NCBI RefSeq assembly: GCF_910594005.1
Contig: NC_057816.1
Location: 27,483,797 to 27,547,796 of the forward strand
Source of the DNA: Cervus elaphus
Taxonomy: Eukaryota; Chordata; Mammalia; Artiodactyla; Cervidae
Length of the DNA: 64,000 nucleotides
Direction: 5' to 3'
Under the pieces are notes generated by a model. The model was not told where the DNA came from. It did no database searches and saw nothing but the letters and a program-made list of their open reading frames with translations. The translations under genes and the position numbers were made by a program. Position 1 is the first letter of the stretch. Each line of letters starts with the position of its first letter. Shown in pieces: positions 20,080 through 31,800 of this stretch.

Positions 20080-21760
20080 AGGGGACATCGTCTTTGAGAA
20101 TATTTTATTTCAGTCAGGGTCAGACCTTATCAGTGATTCTTCACTAGATTCTCAACCTTTTTAGTGCAAAACTACCATCTTACCCCTTTTGTTTTAACTA
20201 CCTTTTTATACAGTGCAAAAATAATTTCCCAAATTATGTATAATGAGATCCATTTGTCATCTTAGCTTAAAGCTATGTAATATCAATGAATTTAATACTT
20301 TTGTCTGAATTACATGAGTTAAGAACAAAAAGTAGAGTACTATGAGATATCTGGAAAATCCAATTATTTTTATCTCTGCATACGGTTGGCCAAAACTTCA
20401 TACGCTTTTAGATTTGTGATCATATATATAATGTGAAAAATAATATGACTGCATTTATTCTACTAATTATAGAAAAAGAACAGCTATAAAACAAATTTCA
20501 ATGAAATTACTTCAAGCTTAAATCTTATTTTGGAAGGAACTGATGCCAAATAATCTAAATGGTTATATGAATTTTGAAATGAATTTGCTTCATGATTTAG
20601 TCTAGAGGAGTTAGTATATTCAAGTGATTTTCCTGTCTTTGTTAAGAAGATCAGAATAGCCAATGATAGCATAAGAGATTTTTTAGATTGTTTATTGGGC
20701 ATAGCTATCTTTATAGAAAACTGGGAAGGCTGAGTAAACTTAATTAGAAATCAGAGAGTGGGCTTATCTGAAGTCATTAAAAGCTGAGGACATGAGAAAA
20801 TGAAGAGGAGCTGAACCTTGCAATAGTTAAGAATTAAAAGCGTCTCTGTAGCTATTAATAGAAAGCCTGAAAGCAACTATGAAAATAGAGACATATGAAT
20901 AAAACTACTATGAACGATCATGCCCAGGTAATAATTGCAGCTTATATAAATTGGTCAGTGTTGCAGACTTAATATCATTTGAAATTTCATGATATACATA
21001 TTGTGATATATTGTGAGATACAAACATTCAGATATTGTGGTAATCAATAATTGAAATTCAAATTTTGAAGTTTGAAAACCTTAAATGGTTTTAAATATCC
21101 ATGCCTCATAAATTTGTGAATGTCACTTAGATTTACTTATTTTTCACATTTATGGTCTCAAATAAAACATGTAACTCAAATTCCTAGTTAAGAGAAGTCT
21201 TATAAAAGAGTAAACAAATATCTCTGTCAGGTTCCCAAAAGAGAAGACTGAGCACTCAGAAATACTGAGCATTCCTAATTTTAAATGTGATATAAATAAA
21301 GCAATGTTGATAAATATGATTTGATCACAGTACAATAAAATAAAATCTAATAAGTGACTGAAATGTGAAGTTGAAAAACTATCTAATTTCTAACAAAATA
21401 GCATATGAAATCATGTTTTGAGTTCTGCAGCAAGTGCTTTTAATCTGACTGAAAAGTTGATCAGAGAAAAGCTTATCACAATTTCAGGAATTGATTTTAA
21501 GACACTATGTGCCCAGGATTTTGAATGAGAAAACTAATATTAAAAGAAATAGACCATGTTGCTCTGAATAATATCAAACTAGATGGTCAAAATAAATATT
21601 AATCAATTCTGGGGAAGAATCATTCAGAATATACTCATACACATATTAATCAGACATTATTTTTCTAAGTTATTTAAATAAATATGGAACTTCTGATTTT
21701 TAAAACATAGGCTTTATAAGCAATGAATCCAAATAATTTGGGAATAACTTATTAATATGC
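20080..21760. other. AT-rich unique stretch, no recognised feature
   Basis: About 1.7 kb of A/T-rich DNA without recognised repeats. Open frames (20484-20702, 21150-21335 on minus) are short and featureless. Confidence 0.5.
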
Positions 21761-21886
21761 CCCGTGGGGGAGGAAATGGCAGCCCACCCCAGTATTCCTG
21801 CCTGCAGAATCTCATGGACAGAGGAGCCTGGTGGGCTACAGTCCATGGGGTCGCAAAAAGTCGGATACGACTGAGCGACTAACGCT
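21761..21886 (+). mobile_element. 5'-truncated BovA-type SINE with 10-bp TSD
   Basis: The BovA body only (gcagcccaccccagtattcc to ctgagcgactaacgct). Flanks ATTAATATGC (21751-21760) and ATTAAAATGC (21887-21896) match at 9 of 10 bases. Confidence 0.88.
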
Positions 21887-21896
21887 ATTAAAATGC

Positions 21897-22470
21897 AAAT
21901 AGTTATTACTAAAGTAGTATGACCTTTACTTATAACATATATTTAAGGTATATACTTTCCAATAATATGCTTAAAAATTATAGATATAATCCAAGTATAA
22001 ATAAAATTTGATGTTTCCATATGGCTTCTTATTTTCAGATTCAGACGTATCTATACTATGGGCCAAGACTTTGTTTTGTCATTCATCTGTTGATGCAAGC
22101 AGGCTCAGGCTTTAAACTAAGTATTGTTCTTTGTTGAGAAATCCTGAATAGAAGATGTTTGCAATCCTCTTCATGCTAATCTGAAAGCTAACAACTTGTG
22201 GGGGCTGGGTACCACACTGATCCCCTTCCTACCAAGTACAGGTCCATAGAGAGACACCACTTCTGAGTCATTACTTTCTTATTTTCATTCATACAGTTAT
22301 GGTATCAGTCTTGAGACACAGCATTTAGAATGAAATCTTTACCAAGGGCACTAACAGTGTACTATTAGCAGAAAAAAAGAGAACCATCATTGCATCAAGA
22401 GAAAAATAGATCACCCAACCAGCCACAGTCATACCACGGCTCTGGGATTAAACCATGAGCTCTAGTCCAA
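21897..22470. other. Unique stretch, no recognised feature
   Basis: Nothing recognised. Confidence 0.4.
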
Positions 22471-22480
22471 CTGAAATATT

Positions 22481-22759
22481 GCTGCTGCTGCTGCCAAATT
22501 GCTTCAGTCGTGTCCGACTCTGTGTGACCTCATAGACAGCAGCCCACCAGGCTCCCCTGGTCCCTGGGGTTCTCCAGGCAAGAACACTGGAGTGGGTTGC
22601 CATTTTCTTCTCCAATGCATGAAAGTGAAAAGTGAAAGTGAAGTCACTCAGTTGTGTCCTACTCTTAGCGACCCCATGGACTGCAACCTACCAGGCTCCT
22701 CCATCCATGGGATTTTCCAGGCAAGAGTACTGGAGTGGGGTGCCATTGTCTTCTCTTAG
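22481..22759 (-). mobile_element. Bov-A2 SINE with (GCT)n tail and perfect 10-bp TSD
   Basis: Two reversed BovA units, with the GCT run (complement of an AGC tail) at the left end. CTGAAATATT is present on both sides (22471-22480 and 22760-22769). Confidence 0.92.
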
Positions 22760-22769
22760 CTGAAATATT

Positions 22770-23960
22770 ACTACATTCTATATGGCAATCTACAATCAAT
22801 GTTCTTAGTTGCTTCTTAGCAAGTATCTCATTGGTCATCTTTCTAATAAGTGACTTTACTTTTAACTCACCAGGACTTCTACTCACCAGGACTGTGTTCT
22901 CAATGACTGAACATCCCAAAGTTGAGGCTTCTACTTATTATGCCTTTATAGTCAGTCACCGTAAGAAATTAGAATCCTTGTGCTTTCATCCAGGCTCAAA
23001 ACATTCCCTTTATCACCAGACTTCAGTTAATTTTAGTCATCACTTCTCAAAATGTGAGATTATGTGCACAAACATAAGGATCTCAAACAATGATCCTTAG
23101 AAAGTGAACAAACAAATTAAAAAGGATATTAGGACCAGTGAGATTTAAAAATGCTACATACTACAGTTCCTATCTTCCACTTTGTAAATCCCTGATGCAT
23201 TTTAGCATGCTGGAGTTACATAAAGTCCTATAGAAAAACCTTGAACCTTAAATACCCCAATACTTGCAAAATTCAGACTAAGGGATCTCTTATTCTGAGA
23301 ATACCTACCACTGTCCTTCTCAATCTAGAATTCTGGATAACATGTTTTGAAAAGCGTTGTTAGATTGTCTGTTATTAATTATTATCTTTTTAATCTGTCT
23401 CTAACTTTTAAGACACTATGGTATACATAAGGGTTGCTCATTAATACTTCTCATTCTTCTCCTTTTATGATCATGGGGGGACTTTATCTCTCCTTCCCCT
23501 TAAAGTTAGGCATATGACTGCTAAAGTCAGTAAAATGTGATCAGAAGTGTGTCCTTTTCGGGTAGAAGCCTTTAATTCCAGAGTGTTCCCAACCCCAACA
23601 ATGCTATGAAGAAGTCATTATCATTCCTATATTATGAATGATAGAACTAATTTTCAAAGAAGGATAAAACAGAGTTCTAATTTGTGTATTTTAAATCTCA
23701 TGCCTTTTCTGCCACATCTTGCTGCCTGAAGTTGATATTCATATCACACTAAAATGCACCACTCATCTTCCAAATGAAATGTTATTCCTTTCATGAATTT
23801 ATTTTTGCATTCATGTGAAATTATTCATGTGAAATTCAGAACACTACTTCACCTAAAGTTAGATTTTCATTAGTAATAGCTTGAGTTAAAGCCATAGTAA
23901 CATATTTCCTGAAAAAAATAAGTATCTATGCATTTCTTCCTTTGAGTTAATATAAATATG
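22770..23960. other. Mostly unique DNA
   Basis: A 121-codon plus frame (22735-23100) overlaps the end of the SINE and has no domain. 23450-23590 has the texture of an old LTR or DNA transposon remnant that I cannot name. 23600-23720 may be a decayed MIR core. Confidence 0.35.
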
Positions 23961-24167
23961 AATGCTAATTGCTCAGTTGTGCCTGACTCTTTGAGACCAC
24001 ATGGAATGCAGCCCACCTGTGTCCTCTGTCCATGGGATTCTCCAGGCAAGGATATTGGAATAGGTTACTATTTCTTTCTCCAGGGGATCTTCCTGACCCA
24101 GGGATCGAACCCGGGTCCTCTACACTGCAGGCGGATTCCTTACCGGCTGAGCTACCAGGGAAGCCCC
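23961..24167 (-). mobile_element. Bov-tA SINE
   Basis: Reversed full unit: 'ttgctcagttgtgcctgact' left, 'accggctgagctaccaggga' right. Confidence 0.88.
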
Positions 24168-25416
24168 AAATATCATGAAACTAATATTTCCCAATATTAA
24201 TAACATAGCCCAAACCATGTTACTTTTTAAAAACTGGGTATTTTAATTGGCATAAATCATTGTATTAGGACCTGGTGGGAGTAGAACACATAGGAGGAAA
24301 TGGATTTGTCAACAACTTATTATACAATTGATAAAATTAGGCCTAACCTGAGGTTCAAGAAGTGGGAACAACATTGAAGATGATTGAATTCTTTCTGAAA
24401 ACTTCCTGAAGGAAAGGAAGCCATAGCAGAGTCTGGAGACCACTTCGAGGTCCCTGAGACCCCATCAGGGGGTTACAAAATAAAAACTATATCCTTCTTA
24501 TGTGTAGTGAAATGCTCAGAAGGCTTACTTCATGTGTGCGAGCACAACACAATGAATACAGAAAGCAGTGACTAGAACCCAGTTATCTTCTATGAATCTA
24601 GAGATTTACAAATATTTAAAACAATGTCCCTATTTTCACTTTTTCTTTTGGAGACAACAATTTTTATTAAAACATTTATGTTAATACATGAGTTTTAATT
24701 TTTTTTAATTAGATTAATTGATAAGTATTTTACATACCTCAGATTAATTAAAACCATGTTAATTAATGACGTGCAATATATCAGAATGTCTTCTTATCCT
24801 CTAAAAGGAAACATTAAATAAAGAGATTTGGAATCAATCCCATTTTCCTTTTTCCTCTAGTTTTCTTAACATATTTGGGAAATCCATTAAACTTTTAGCT
24901 GTCATATCTTCATTTGTAAGCTAGTGACAATAACATCTGCTTTCTAAGAGTCAAAGGTCATTTTTACTTATATACTTGTAAAAATAAAATGAGATTCCTT
25001 AAACTAAAATGAACACAATTACTACCACTTTATATCCAAAAAAAAAAACTATAAATGCTCAGTATTGTTATGATTCTAATTCATTTTTTCCTTTACACGA
25101 TTTTCATCCACAACACTCATCATGATCATTATCATTCTCTTTTATACAATGACCAAAAATTAAAATTGCCCATTATTTTAATAATATTTTTACCAATATC
25201 CTAAAGTCTAAACACTAGATAAACTCTACTGATCATTTCTGATTCCAGAATCCCAGTCATCAAGCATTACTGGTAAAAGTCATGTAACAAAATAGATTTT
25301 GAGTCATAAAATGCATAATCACTACTCTCAACTGTATCTTTAACGTCAGCCCCTCAAATTATCTTTCTCACATCCCTCCCAGCCATTTTAAACATTACCA
25401 TTCTCCAAAAATCTCA
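24168..25416. other. Mostly unique AT-rich DNA; possible hAT remnant 24425-24600
   Basis: 'aggtccctgagaccccatca' followed by 'gggggttacaaaataaaaac' recalls an old hAT nonautonomous element. The rest (24600-25416) is AT-rich with nothing recognised. Confidence 0.35.
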
Positions 25417-25622
25417 GTGTCTTAGTCGTTCAGTCCTTTCTGACTCTTTGCAATGCCATGGACTGCATCCCACCAGGCTCCTCCATCCATGGAATTCTCC
25501 AGGCAAGAATACTAGAATGGGTAGCCATCCCCTTCTCCATGGGATTTCCCCGAGCCAGGGGTTGAACCTGGGTCTCCTGCATTTCAGGCATATTCTTTAC
25601 CACCTGAGCACAAGGGAAGCCC
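25417..25622 (-). mobile_element. Bov-tA SINE
   Basis: Reversed full unit: 'gtcgttcagtcctttctgac' left, 'ccacctgagcacaagggaag' right. The poly-T of 25732-25746 lies downstream of the unit. Confidence 0.86.
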
Positions 25623-26726
25623 TAAAAGCTCTAATACCCCTGCTGAAATCATCCAGCAATATATACATGTATGCGTGTTCCCAACAGAAACTTTTCCTTT
25701 TATTTTCATCTTTCACTTCCCAGAGGAAGCTTTTTTTTTTTTTTTTGGCATAAGTGCATTGAATGCCTATCAAAGCACTTTTTTAGGTGCTGGGAGTATG
25801 GTGATCTGATAGACCTAATATCCCTGGATTCCAACTCTTTCGATCTAAGGGGGGAAAAAAAGATGATAAATATACAAACATATTTCAAAGAGATAAATAT
25901 ATGGATGATTGGATTAAGAAATATAAGGATACACAGACATAGATTGATTAGTATGACAAATTCAGGTAGTGATGTGTTATGAAGACAACACAACAAGGTA
26001 ATAAGATAGTAACAAGGGCAAATAAATACAGTGCGTGGTAAAAGCCCTGAGGAGGGATCACGAGCAGTGAGGCAGAGCACTGGTTACTTACCCTAGTATC
26101 ACTACTCCCTGCTTAGCAAAAGAGCTCCAGCTTTTAGTGGATACACGGCCACCAAGAAAAAAGCAGCATATTTTTGGTACTCTCTCACAGCTAGGTGTCA
26201 CTAGATGACCAAGTTGCAGCCAGCAAGATCTAAGGAGTGCCTGGTGCCAATATCGAAAGGTTTACTTAAAAAGGAGGGGATGAACCCTTCTTTTCTGCTT
26301 CCTCATCATACTGCCTAGATTTCATGATAATTACAAAGAAGAGATGCTAGTAGGGCAGGGGGGGAAATCTGTGGAATTTTTCAAGATTTGCATTTAAGAA
26401 CACTGGCTGGCCTCCCAGAGAATGGGCTATGGGGAGAAATTTGGAAGTAGGGAACTAGATAGAAGGCTACTGTAATCACTCAATCAATAATGATCTTTAG
26501 GACAGCTTCAGATAAAGTGGTCATACTTTAAATATATTTTGGAAGAGAAGACTTGCTATTAGCTGAATGTGAAGAGTGGCAAATGGAAAAAGGCACATCC
26601 AGGATAATTTCTAAGCTATTGGCCAGACCAGTTTTGAAGTGATAAACTGAGGAAGAAGCGGGTCTGAGGGAAAGTGAGATGTGAAAGACCACAGTTCTAT
26701 CTTAGATGTAAACATTAAGCCCAGCA

Positions 26727-27903
26727 GAAAAAGGCAGAGGAACGAGAGATCAAATTGCCAACATCCATTGGATCATGGTAAAAAGCAAGAGAGCTCCAGA
26801 AAAAACATCTACTTCTGCTTTATTGACTATGCCAAAGCCTTTGACTGTGTTGATCACAGCAAACTGTGGAAAATTATTCAAGAGATGGGAATACCAGACC
26901 ACCTTACCTGCCTCTTGAGAAATGTGTATGCAGGTCAAAAAGCAACAGTTAGAAATGGACATGGAACAACAGACTGGTTCCAAATAGGAAAAGGAGTGTG
27001 TCAAGGTTGTATATTGTCACCCTGCTTATTTAACTTATATGCAGAGTATATCTTGTGAAATGCCAGGCTGGATGAAGCTCAAGCTGGAATCAAGATTGAC
27101 AGGAGAAATACCAATAACCTCAGATATGCAGATGACACCTCTCTTATGGCAGAAAGTGAAGAACTAAAGAGCCTCTTGATGAAAGTGAAAGAGGAGAGTG
27201 AGAAAGTTGGCTTAAAACTCAGCATTCAGAAAACTAAGATCATGGCATCCAGTCTCATCAGTTCATGGCAAATAGATGGGGAAACAATGGAAACAGTGAG
27301 AAACTTTATTTTTGAGGGCTCCAAAATCACTGCAGATGGTGACTGCAGCCATGAAATTAAAAGACACTTGCTCCTTGGAAGAAAAGCTACGACCCAACCT
27401 AGACAGCATGTTAAAAAGCAGAGACATTCCTTTGCCAACAAAGGTCCATCTAGTCAAAACTATGGTTTTTCCAGTAGTCGTGTATGAATGTGAGAGTTGG
27501 ACTATAAAGAAAGCTGAGCACCGAAGAATTGATGTTTTTGAACTGTGGTGTTGGAGAAGACTCTTAAAGAGTTCCTTGGACTGCAAGGAGATCCAACCAG
27601 TCAATCCTAAAGGAAATCAGTCCTGAATATTCACTGGAAGGACTGATGCTGAAGCTGAAACTCCAATACTTTGACCACCTGATGCGAAGAACTGACTCTT
27701 TGGAAAATACCCTGATGCTGGGAAAGATTGAAGGTAGGAGGAGAAGGGAATGACAGAGGAGGAGATGGTTGGATGGCATCACCGACACAATGGACCTGAG
27801 TGTGAGCAAGCTTCAGGAGTTGGTGATGCACAGGGAAGCCTGGCATGCTGCAGTCCATGGAGTTGCAAAGAGTCGGACACGACTGAGTAACTGAACTGAA
27901 TTG
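26727..27903 (+). mobile_element. 5'-truncated BovB LINE (1.18 kb) with 13-bp TSD
   Basis: It begins inside the RT domain (aaaaggcagaggaacgagag) and ends with 'gtaactgaactgaattg'. ATTAAGCCCAGCA (26714-26726) and ATTAAACCCAGCA (27904-27916) flank it with one mismatch. It splits the L2 at 25747-28560. Confidence 0.93.
26800..27060 (+). pseudogene. BovB reverse transcriptase palm fragment
   Basis: Part of the open frame 26681-27058 encodes BovB RT motif A (YFCFIDYAKAFDCVDH) and the motif B-containing block GKGVCQGCILSPCLFNLYAE. The upstream part of the frame (before about 26790) is L2-derived flank and out-of-register BovB, so its ATG is not a BovB start. It stops at a TGA (27056-27058). The YADD-like segment continues in another stretch with an Ala-Asp-Asp codon series near 27121-27140, and a further frame (27146-27487) carries the thumb region. 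It is non-functional. Confidence 0.85.
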
Positions 27904-28024
27904 ATTAAACCCAGCATGTCTATTAGACATCCAAATGAGGATATTGAGAAAACATTTGAAGATGGGAATCTGGAGACCTAGAGTTAAAAATGGAACTGGG
28001 GATATAAATCAGGGAGTTATTTAG

Positions 28025-28196
28025 AAGGCAAAAGGAGAAGAGGGCAGCAGAGGATGAGACAGTTGGATAGCATCACTGATTCAATGGACAGGATTTTGGG
28101 CAAACTCCTAGAGATAGTGAAAGACAGGGAGGCCTAGCGTGTTGCAGTCCATGGGGTCGCAAAGAATTGGACAGGATCTAGCGACTGAACAACAAA
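28025..28196 (+). mobile_element. BovB LINE 3' end, 172 bp, with 8-bp TSD
   Basis: Only the last ~170 bases of BovB (aaggcaaaaggagaagaggg to gcgactgaacaacaaa). TTATTTAG lies on both sides (28017-28024 and 28197-28204). It is the second insertion into the same L2. Confidence 0.88.
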
Positions 28197-28734
28197 TTAT
28201 TTAGGCTATAAGGCTAAATGAAATCAATTTTTAAAAAGGTACGAATCAAGAAAGGCAGGGGATTACAGACCATATGAAACTTCAACTTTTAGAGACTGAG
28301 TCAAGCATGGGAAGCCAGATAAGAAGCCTGAGAAGGAGAAATCTATGAGGTATAGAAAGGAAACCAAGAGGGCTTGAATCAAAGAGCTAGGCAAGGAAGT
28401 GCTTGCATAAGAGAGTGTCAGATATTGCTCAGGTTGAATAGGAGGAATTCATCATGGGCTTAGAAGGATGAAGTAAAAGCTGTTCCAGTGAAATGGTGGG
28501 AACTAAAAAACCTTCTTGAAGTGAAAATGTGAAGAGGGGCAGGAAAATTCAGGATAGAAATAGATGCATTATAAAGGGAGAATTGCCTTTTGTTTTTTAT
28601 ATTATTTAAGATAGATATCTTATAAGGTCTGTAAGTCAACTGGAGTAAAACAGTCCAATGATGCAGGTGAAGGCAAGGCTAGAAGGTGTTAAAGGATCGA
28701 AGTACACATCTCATGGCCTGAGATCAATGAGATC

Positions 28735-28850
28735 AATGAGGGATCACGTCTGTTATTGTAAGCATTGAACACTCAATGCCTGGTGTAGCACTCAAGACAC
28801 AGTGGATGCTTAACAATTATTTAAGTAAAAGAATGAATGAATGTTAGATT
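28735..28850 (+). mobile_element. L2 3' terminal fragment
   Basis: 'caatgcctggtgtagcactc', 'cacagtggatgcttaacaat' and a terminal (GAAT)n run match the L2 3' end in plus orientation. Confidence 0.55.
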
Positions 28851-28954
28851 CAATAGTCAGCATATTTCACCACAAAAAATATTTAAATAAGGTTATTATA
28901 TTTCCTATTTTGGAGTTCTTGTAGTCTTCTTAAAAAGGTAAAAAAATCCTGAAG

Positions 28955-29440
28955 TTGGCAAAAGCACTCATCTCTGCCTACCTCTCTGGTCTTATCTCTG
29001 CCTACCTCTCTAGTCTCACTTGCTACATACCTACTTGCATCCTATATCCACACTGCAGAGAACAATTAATTCTACAAGTCCATCGTGTTTCTCCACGCAG
29101 TGCCTTTACCACAGGTGTTTTCTGTTCTTGCAAAAACTTTCCCTTATCAACACCTTGTGTTTTGCTAATTCCTGTTTACTCTTTAAGAATTGGCTCAAGT
29201 ATTGTTCCTTCTAGGAAGATGTCTATGATCCTCTTTTCTGAACTAGAGCCCCTCAGTGCTCCCAAGGAAACTGCTAATCTCCTACAAAATAATTATATTA
29301 TATTGAATTTGCTTATTAACTTGTTAGTTTTCATCATTTAAATTAAGCTATAACATAAATATGCTTTTTATCTCTGAATACGCAGAACCCAGCTCAAGAC
29401 ATTTAATTAGTGCCATTAAGTGAATAAATAATATCAATGG
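28955..29440 (+). mobile_element. L2 LINE 3' region
   Basis: 'actctttaagaattggctca' and 'ttccttctaggaagatgtct' match the L2 3' region. A 30-base tandem duplication (atctctgcctacctctctgg / atctctgcctacctctctag) sits at about 28969-29012. The 128-codon frame at 28955-29341 is explained by this repeat. Confidence 0.5.
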
Positions 29441-29594
29441 TACCCTGATGATGGCCATGTTTATTAATGAACTAAAAATGTTTACTCCCTAAACATCTTC
29501 ACCAAATAGGAGTGTCTATATTGAAATTCTTCTTGATTTTCTTGTTGCTCTATGATTAAAAATTCAGATACTTAATGGGCCCCAATCTTAAAAG

Positions 29595-29809
29595 AGGGCT
29601 TCCCTCATGGCTCAGACAATAAAGAATCTGCCTGAAATGCAGGAGACCTAGGTTCAATCCCTGGGTTGGGAAGATATCCTGGAGAATGTAGGATTCACTC
29701 CAGGATTCTTGCCTGGAGAATTCCATGCACAGAGGAGCCTGGCAGGATACAATCCTTCAGGTTGCAAAGAGTCAGACACGATTGAACAACTAACACTTTC
29801 ACTATATTA
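29595..29809 (+). mobile_element. Bov-tA SINE with 7-bp TSD
   Basis: Full unit, 'agggcttccctcatggctca' to 'gaacaactaacactttcact'. TTAAAAG lies at 29588-29594 and 29810-29816. Confidence 0.85.
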
Positions 29810-29895
29810 TTAAAAGTTTGCAATATAAGTGGGCAAGGTTATGTAAAATAGCACAGCATCATCATGAATTAGTGAGAAATAGTAAATATGAGGAT

Positions 29896-30062
29896 TTCCA
29901 TGTCTCCTGGGTTCACTCCTTGGGTCAGGAAGATCCCCTGGAGAAGGAAATGGCAACCCTCTCCAGTATTCTTGCCTGGGAAATTCCATGGACAGAGGAG
30001 CCTGGTGGGCTACAGTCCATGGGGTGGCAGAGTCGGACATGACTTAGTGACTAAACAACAAT
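29896..30062 (+). mobile_element. 5'-truncated Bov-tA/BovA SINE
   Basis: It starts inside the head (tgtctcctgggttcactcct) and continues through a complete BovA body to 'gacttagtgactaaacaaca'. Confidence 0.85.
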
Positions 30063-30236
30063 TTTCAGGCATAGATTTAGCATAAGAAATGAAGCATTAT
30101 TATCTATCTATAAATTAGTACAGTGGGGTGGATGAGAGTACTACCCAGTATAAATGAAACAAAGTTAAAGTCAGCTTTGATGATGGAGGGAAATTAACAT
30201 GCTAAGGAAGCTTGAAAGCATGGTTTATGCTCTAAA

Positions 30237-30323
30237 GTCAGAGTGAAAGCCATTCATTTGTGTCTGACTCTTTGCGACCCTATGGACTACACAGTCCATG
30301 GAATTCTCCAGGTCAGAATGCTG
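30237..30323 (-). mobile_element. 87-bp BovA fragment with 15-bp TSD
   Basis: Reversed terminal part of BovA (cattcatttgtgtctgactc to attctccaggtcagaatgct). GGTTTATGCTCTAAA (30222-30236) and GGTTTATGCTCTAGA (30324-30338) flank it with one mismatch. It is a genuine but very short retroinsertion. Confidence 0.9.
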
Positions 30324-30338
30324 GGTTTATGCTCTAGA

Positions 30339-30999
30339 AAACAGTTAATTGTGTGCTATAGAAATAGCAGTAAATTTGAAATAGACTCATTAGAATAAAT
30401 TCATTATTGTTTCCTCCCAAATATATATTTACTAGCACTCACAGTAGGAAAGGTTTAAAAGTAAATAAAGTTCAGGAACACTGAGATAGTCTAGTGCCAA
30501 AAATTGTAGAGTTGAGACTTCCAGAGGTAAGGGCTAGCTGCAGATTTGAGAAATAATAGATACTTATTAAATCTGGGATATCTTTTGTGTCAGAAAGAAA
30601 GGAGATTATCAGACTTACTGGGCATGTCAAAGGATATAGCATCCAATATAAAGGGACTTCTACTGGTCAAAGATGCAAAGAGGTTCAATTTAAGCATCAG
30701 AAAAAATAGCTGAAATTGACTCAAACTCATTTCTTTTATAAAAATCTGTAAATTCACGATGATATATGAGAGAAGGAAATAGAGATGTGGGAGAGAAAGA
30801 GTACCACACTTTTCCCAATTAATTGGTCACAGTAGAAGTAACAGATACCAAAACCCTTTCTCTAAAAATTTAACAATGAAACATTTTTCCTCTAGGAATG
30901 GTACTTCAGGTTATAGAAGTCACCCTATTTTATATAAAAAAATCTGTATAAAAATTGCAACATCCTGTGCAATTATTGATTCTGTCAATGATTATTAGA
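30339..30999. other. Unique stretch, no recognised feature
   Basis: Nothing recognised. Confidence 0.4.
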
Positions 31000-31800
31000 G
31001 TCAGGGACCATTATATGAAATACTGATGAGGAAAAGAATGATGGAAGGATGAGGCTGTCACAACTTGAAAGCACTGGCAAATCAGTATCACAAGAAGGGA
31101 GATAACCAAGTATTTTGTGTCTCTTGATATGATGTATATAAGACATACAGTGCTGTCTATGCAATATTTGTAGCAAAATGCTTGACCTGAATCTAACGAA
31201 ATGTCAGTCTCCAGAGGTTACTTCCAGTTTGCAGGAAATGGTAAGGACAGAAGAAAAAAAGTCACATCTATAAGGTAGAAGTTTCTTCAGATCAACTGAT
31301 AAAGGCTTTGTTTTGTTTATAAAAAAAAATCAGTAGTATGAAAATAAAAACCAGACATACTATTCTAGCATTAAAGATGCTCAGATTCACAAGAAGCATG
31401 TAATGGTGGACCCTGGATCCTAATTTAAACCACCCACCAGTAAAAGAAAAGAAAAAAAAGAAAGGAGAAATTTTCATTATAGGCCAGGTATTAGCACAAA
31501 AAGTCAGCAAGAATTTTGTTATGTGTGATAACAATACTATGGTTATGTAAGAAAATGTACATAGGTTTTAGAGATACATACTGAAGTCTGTAGGCTGAAA
31601 TAACACAATATCTGAGATTTGTTTATAAATGCTTCAAGAACAAATAAAAGAAGAATAAAGGGAGACGGGTGAAGCAGGTGTGACAAAATCCAGAAAAGTT
31701 GTTATGCTTTGGAGACATATTTGTAGGCCTCTCATTCTGTTAATTTTGTTTTGCAAATGTTTAAAATTTTAGAATAGTTCTTACTAAATGAAAAGAATAA
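31000..31800 (+). mobile_element. Old L1 (L1M-type) 3' UTR
   Basis: 'actatggttatgtaagaaaa', 'agagatacatactgaagtct' and 'ttttgcaaatgtttaaaatt' follow the order of old mammalian L1 3' UTRs. The 5' boundary is uncertain. Confidence 0.55.

Larger units (their letters stand above)
25747..28560 (-). mobile_element. Long antisense L2 LINE fragment broken by two BovB copies
   Basis: It starts as a reversed L2 3' end (gcattgaatgcctatcaaag, aggtgctgggagtatggtga) and continues into reversed coding sequence: 'ctattagacatccaaatgag', 'gatataaatcagggagttat', and 'gagctaggcaaggaagtgct' to about 28560. Removing the two BovB insertions and their TSD copies leaves about 1.44 kb of L2. Adjacent L2 text joins correctly across both insertions. 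The coding region corresponds to part of the L2 (CR1-like) reverse transcriptase but is heavily mutated. Confidence 0.7.

Noticed and set aside
19831..20088. Cys/Val- and Arg/Ala-repeat open frames
   Set aside because: They are translations of the TG/CG microsatellite and the adjacent Bov-tA.
28955..29341. 128-codon open frame as a secreted protein
   Set aside because: It contains a short tandem duplication and overlaps L2 3' sequence, and has no cleavable signal or domain.
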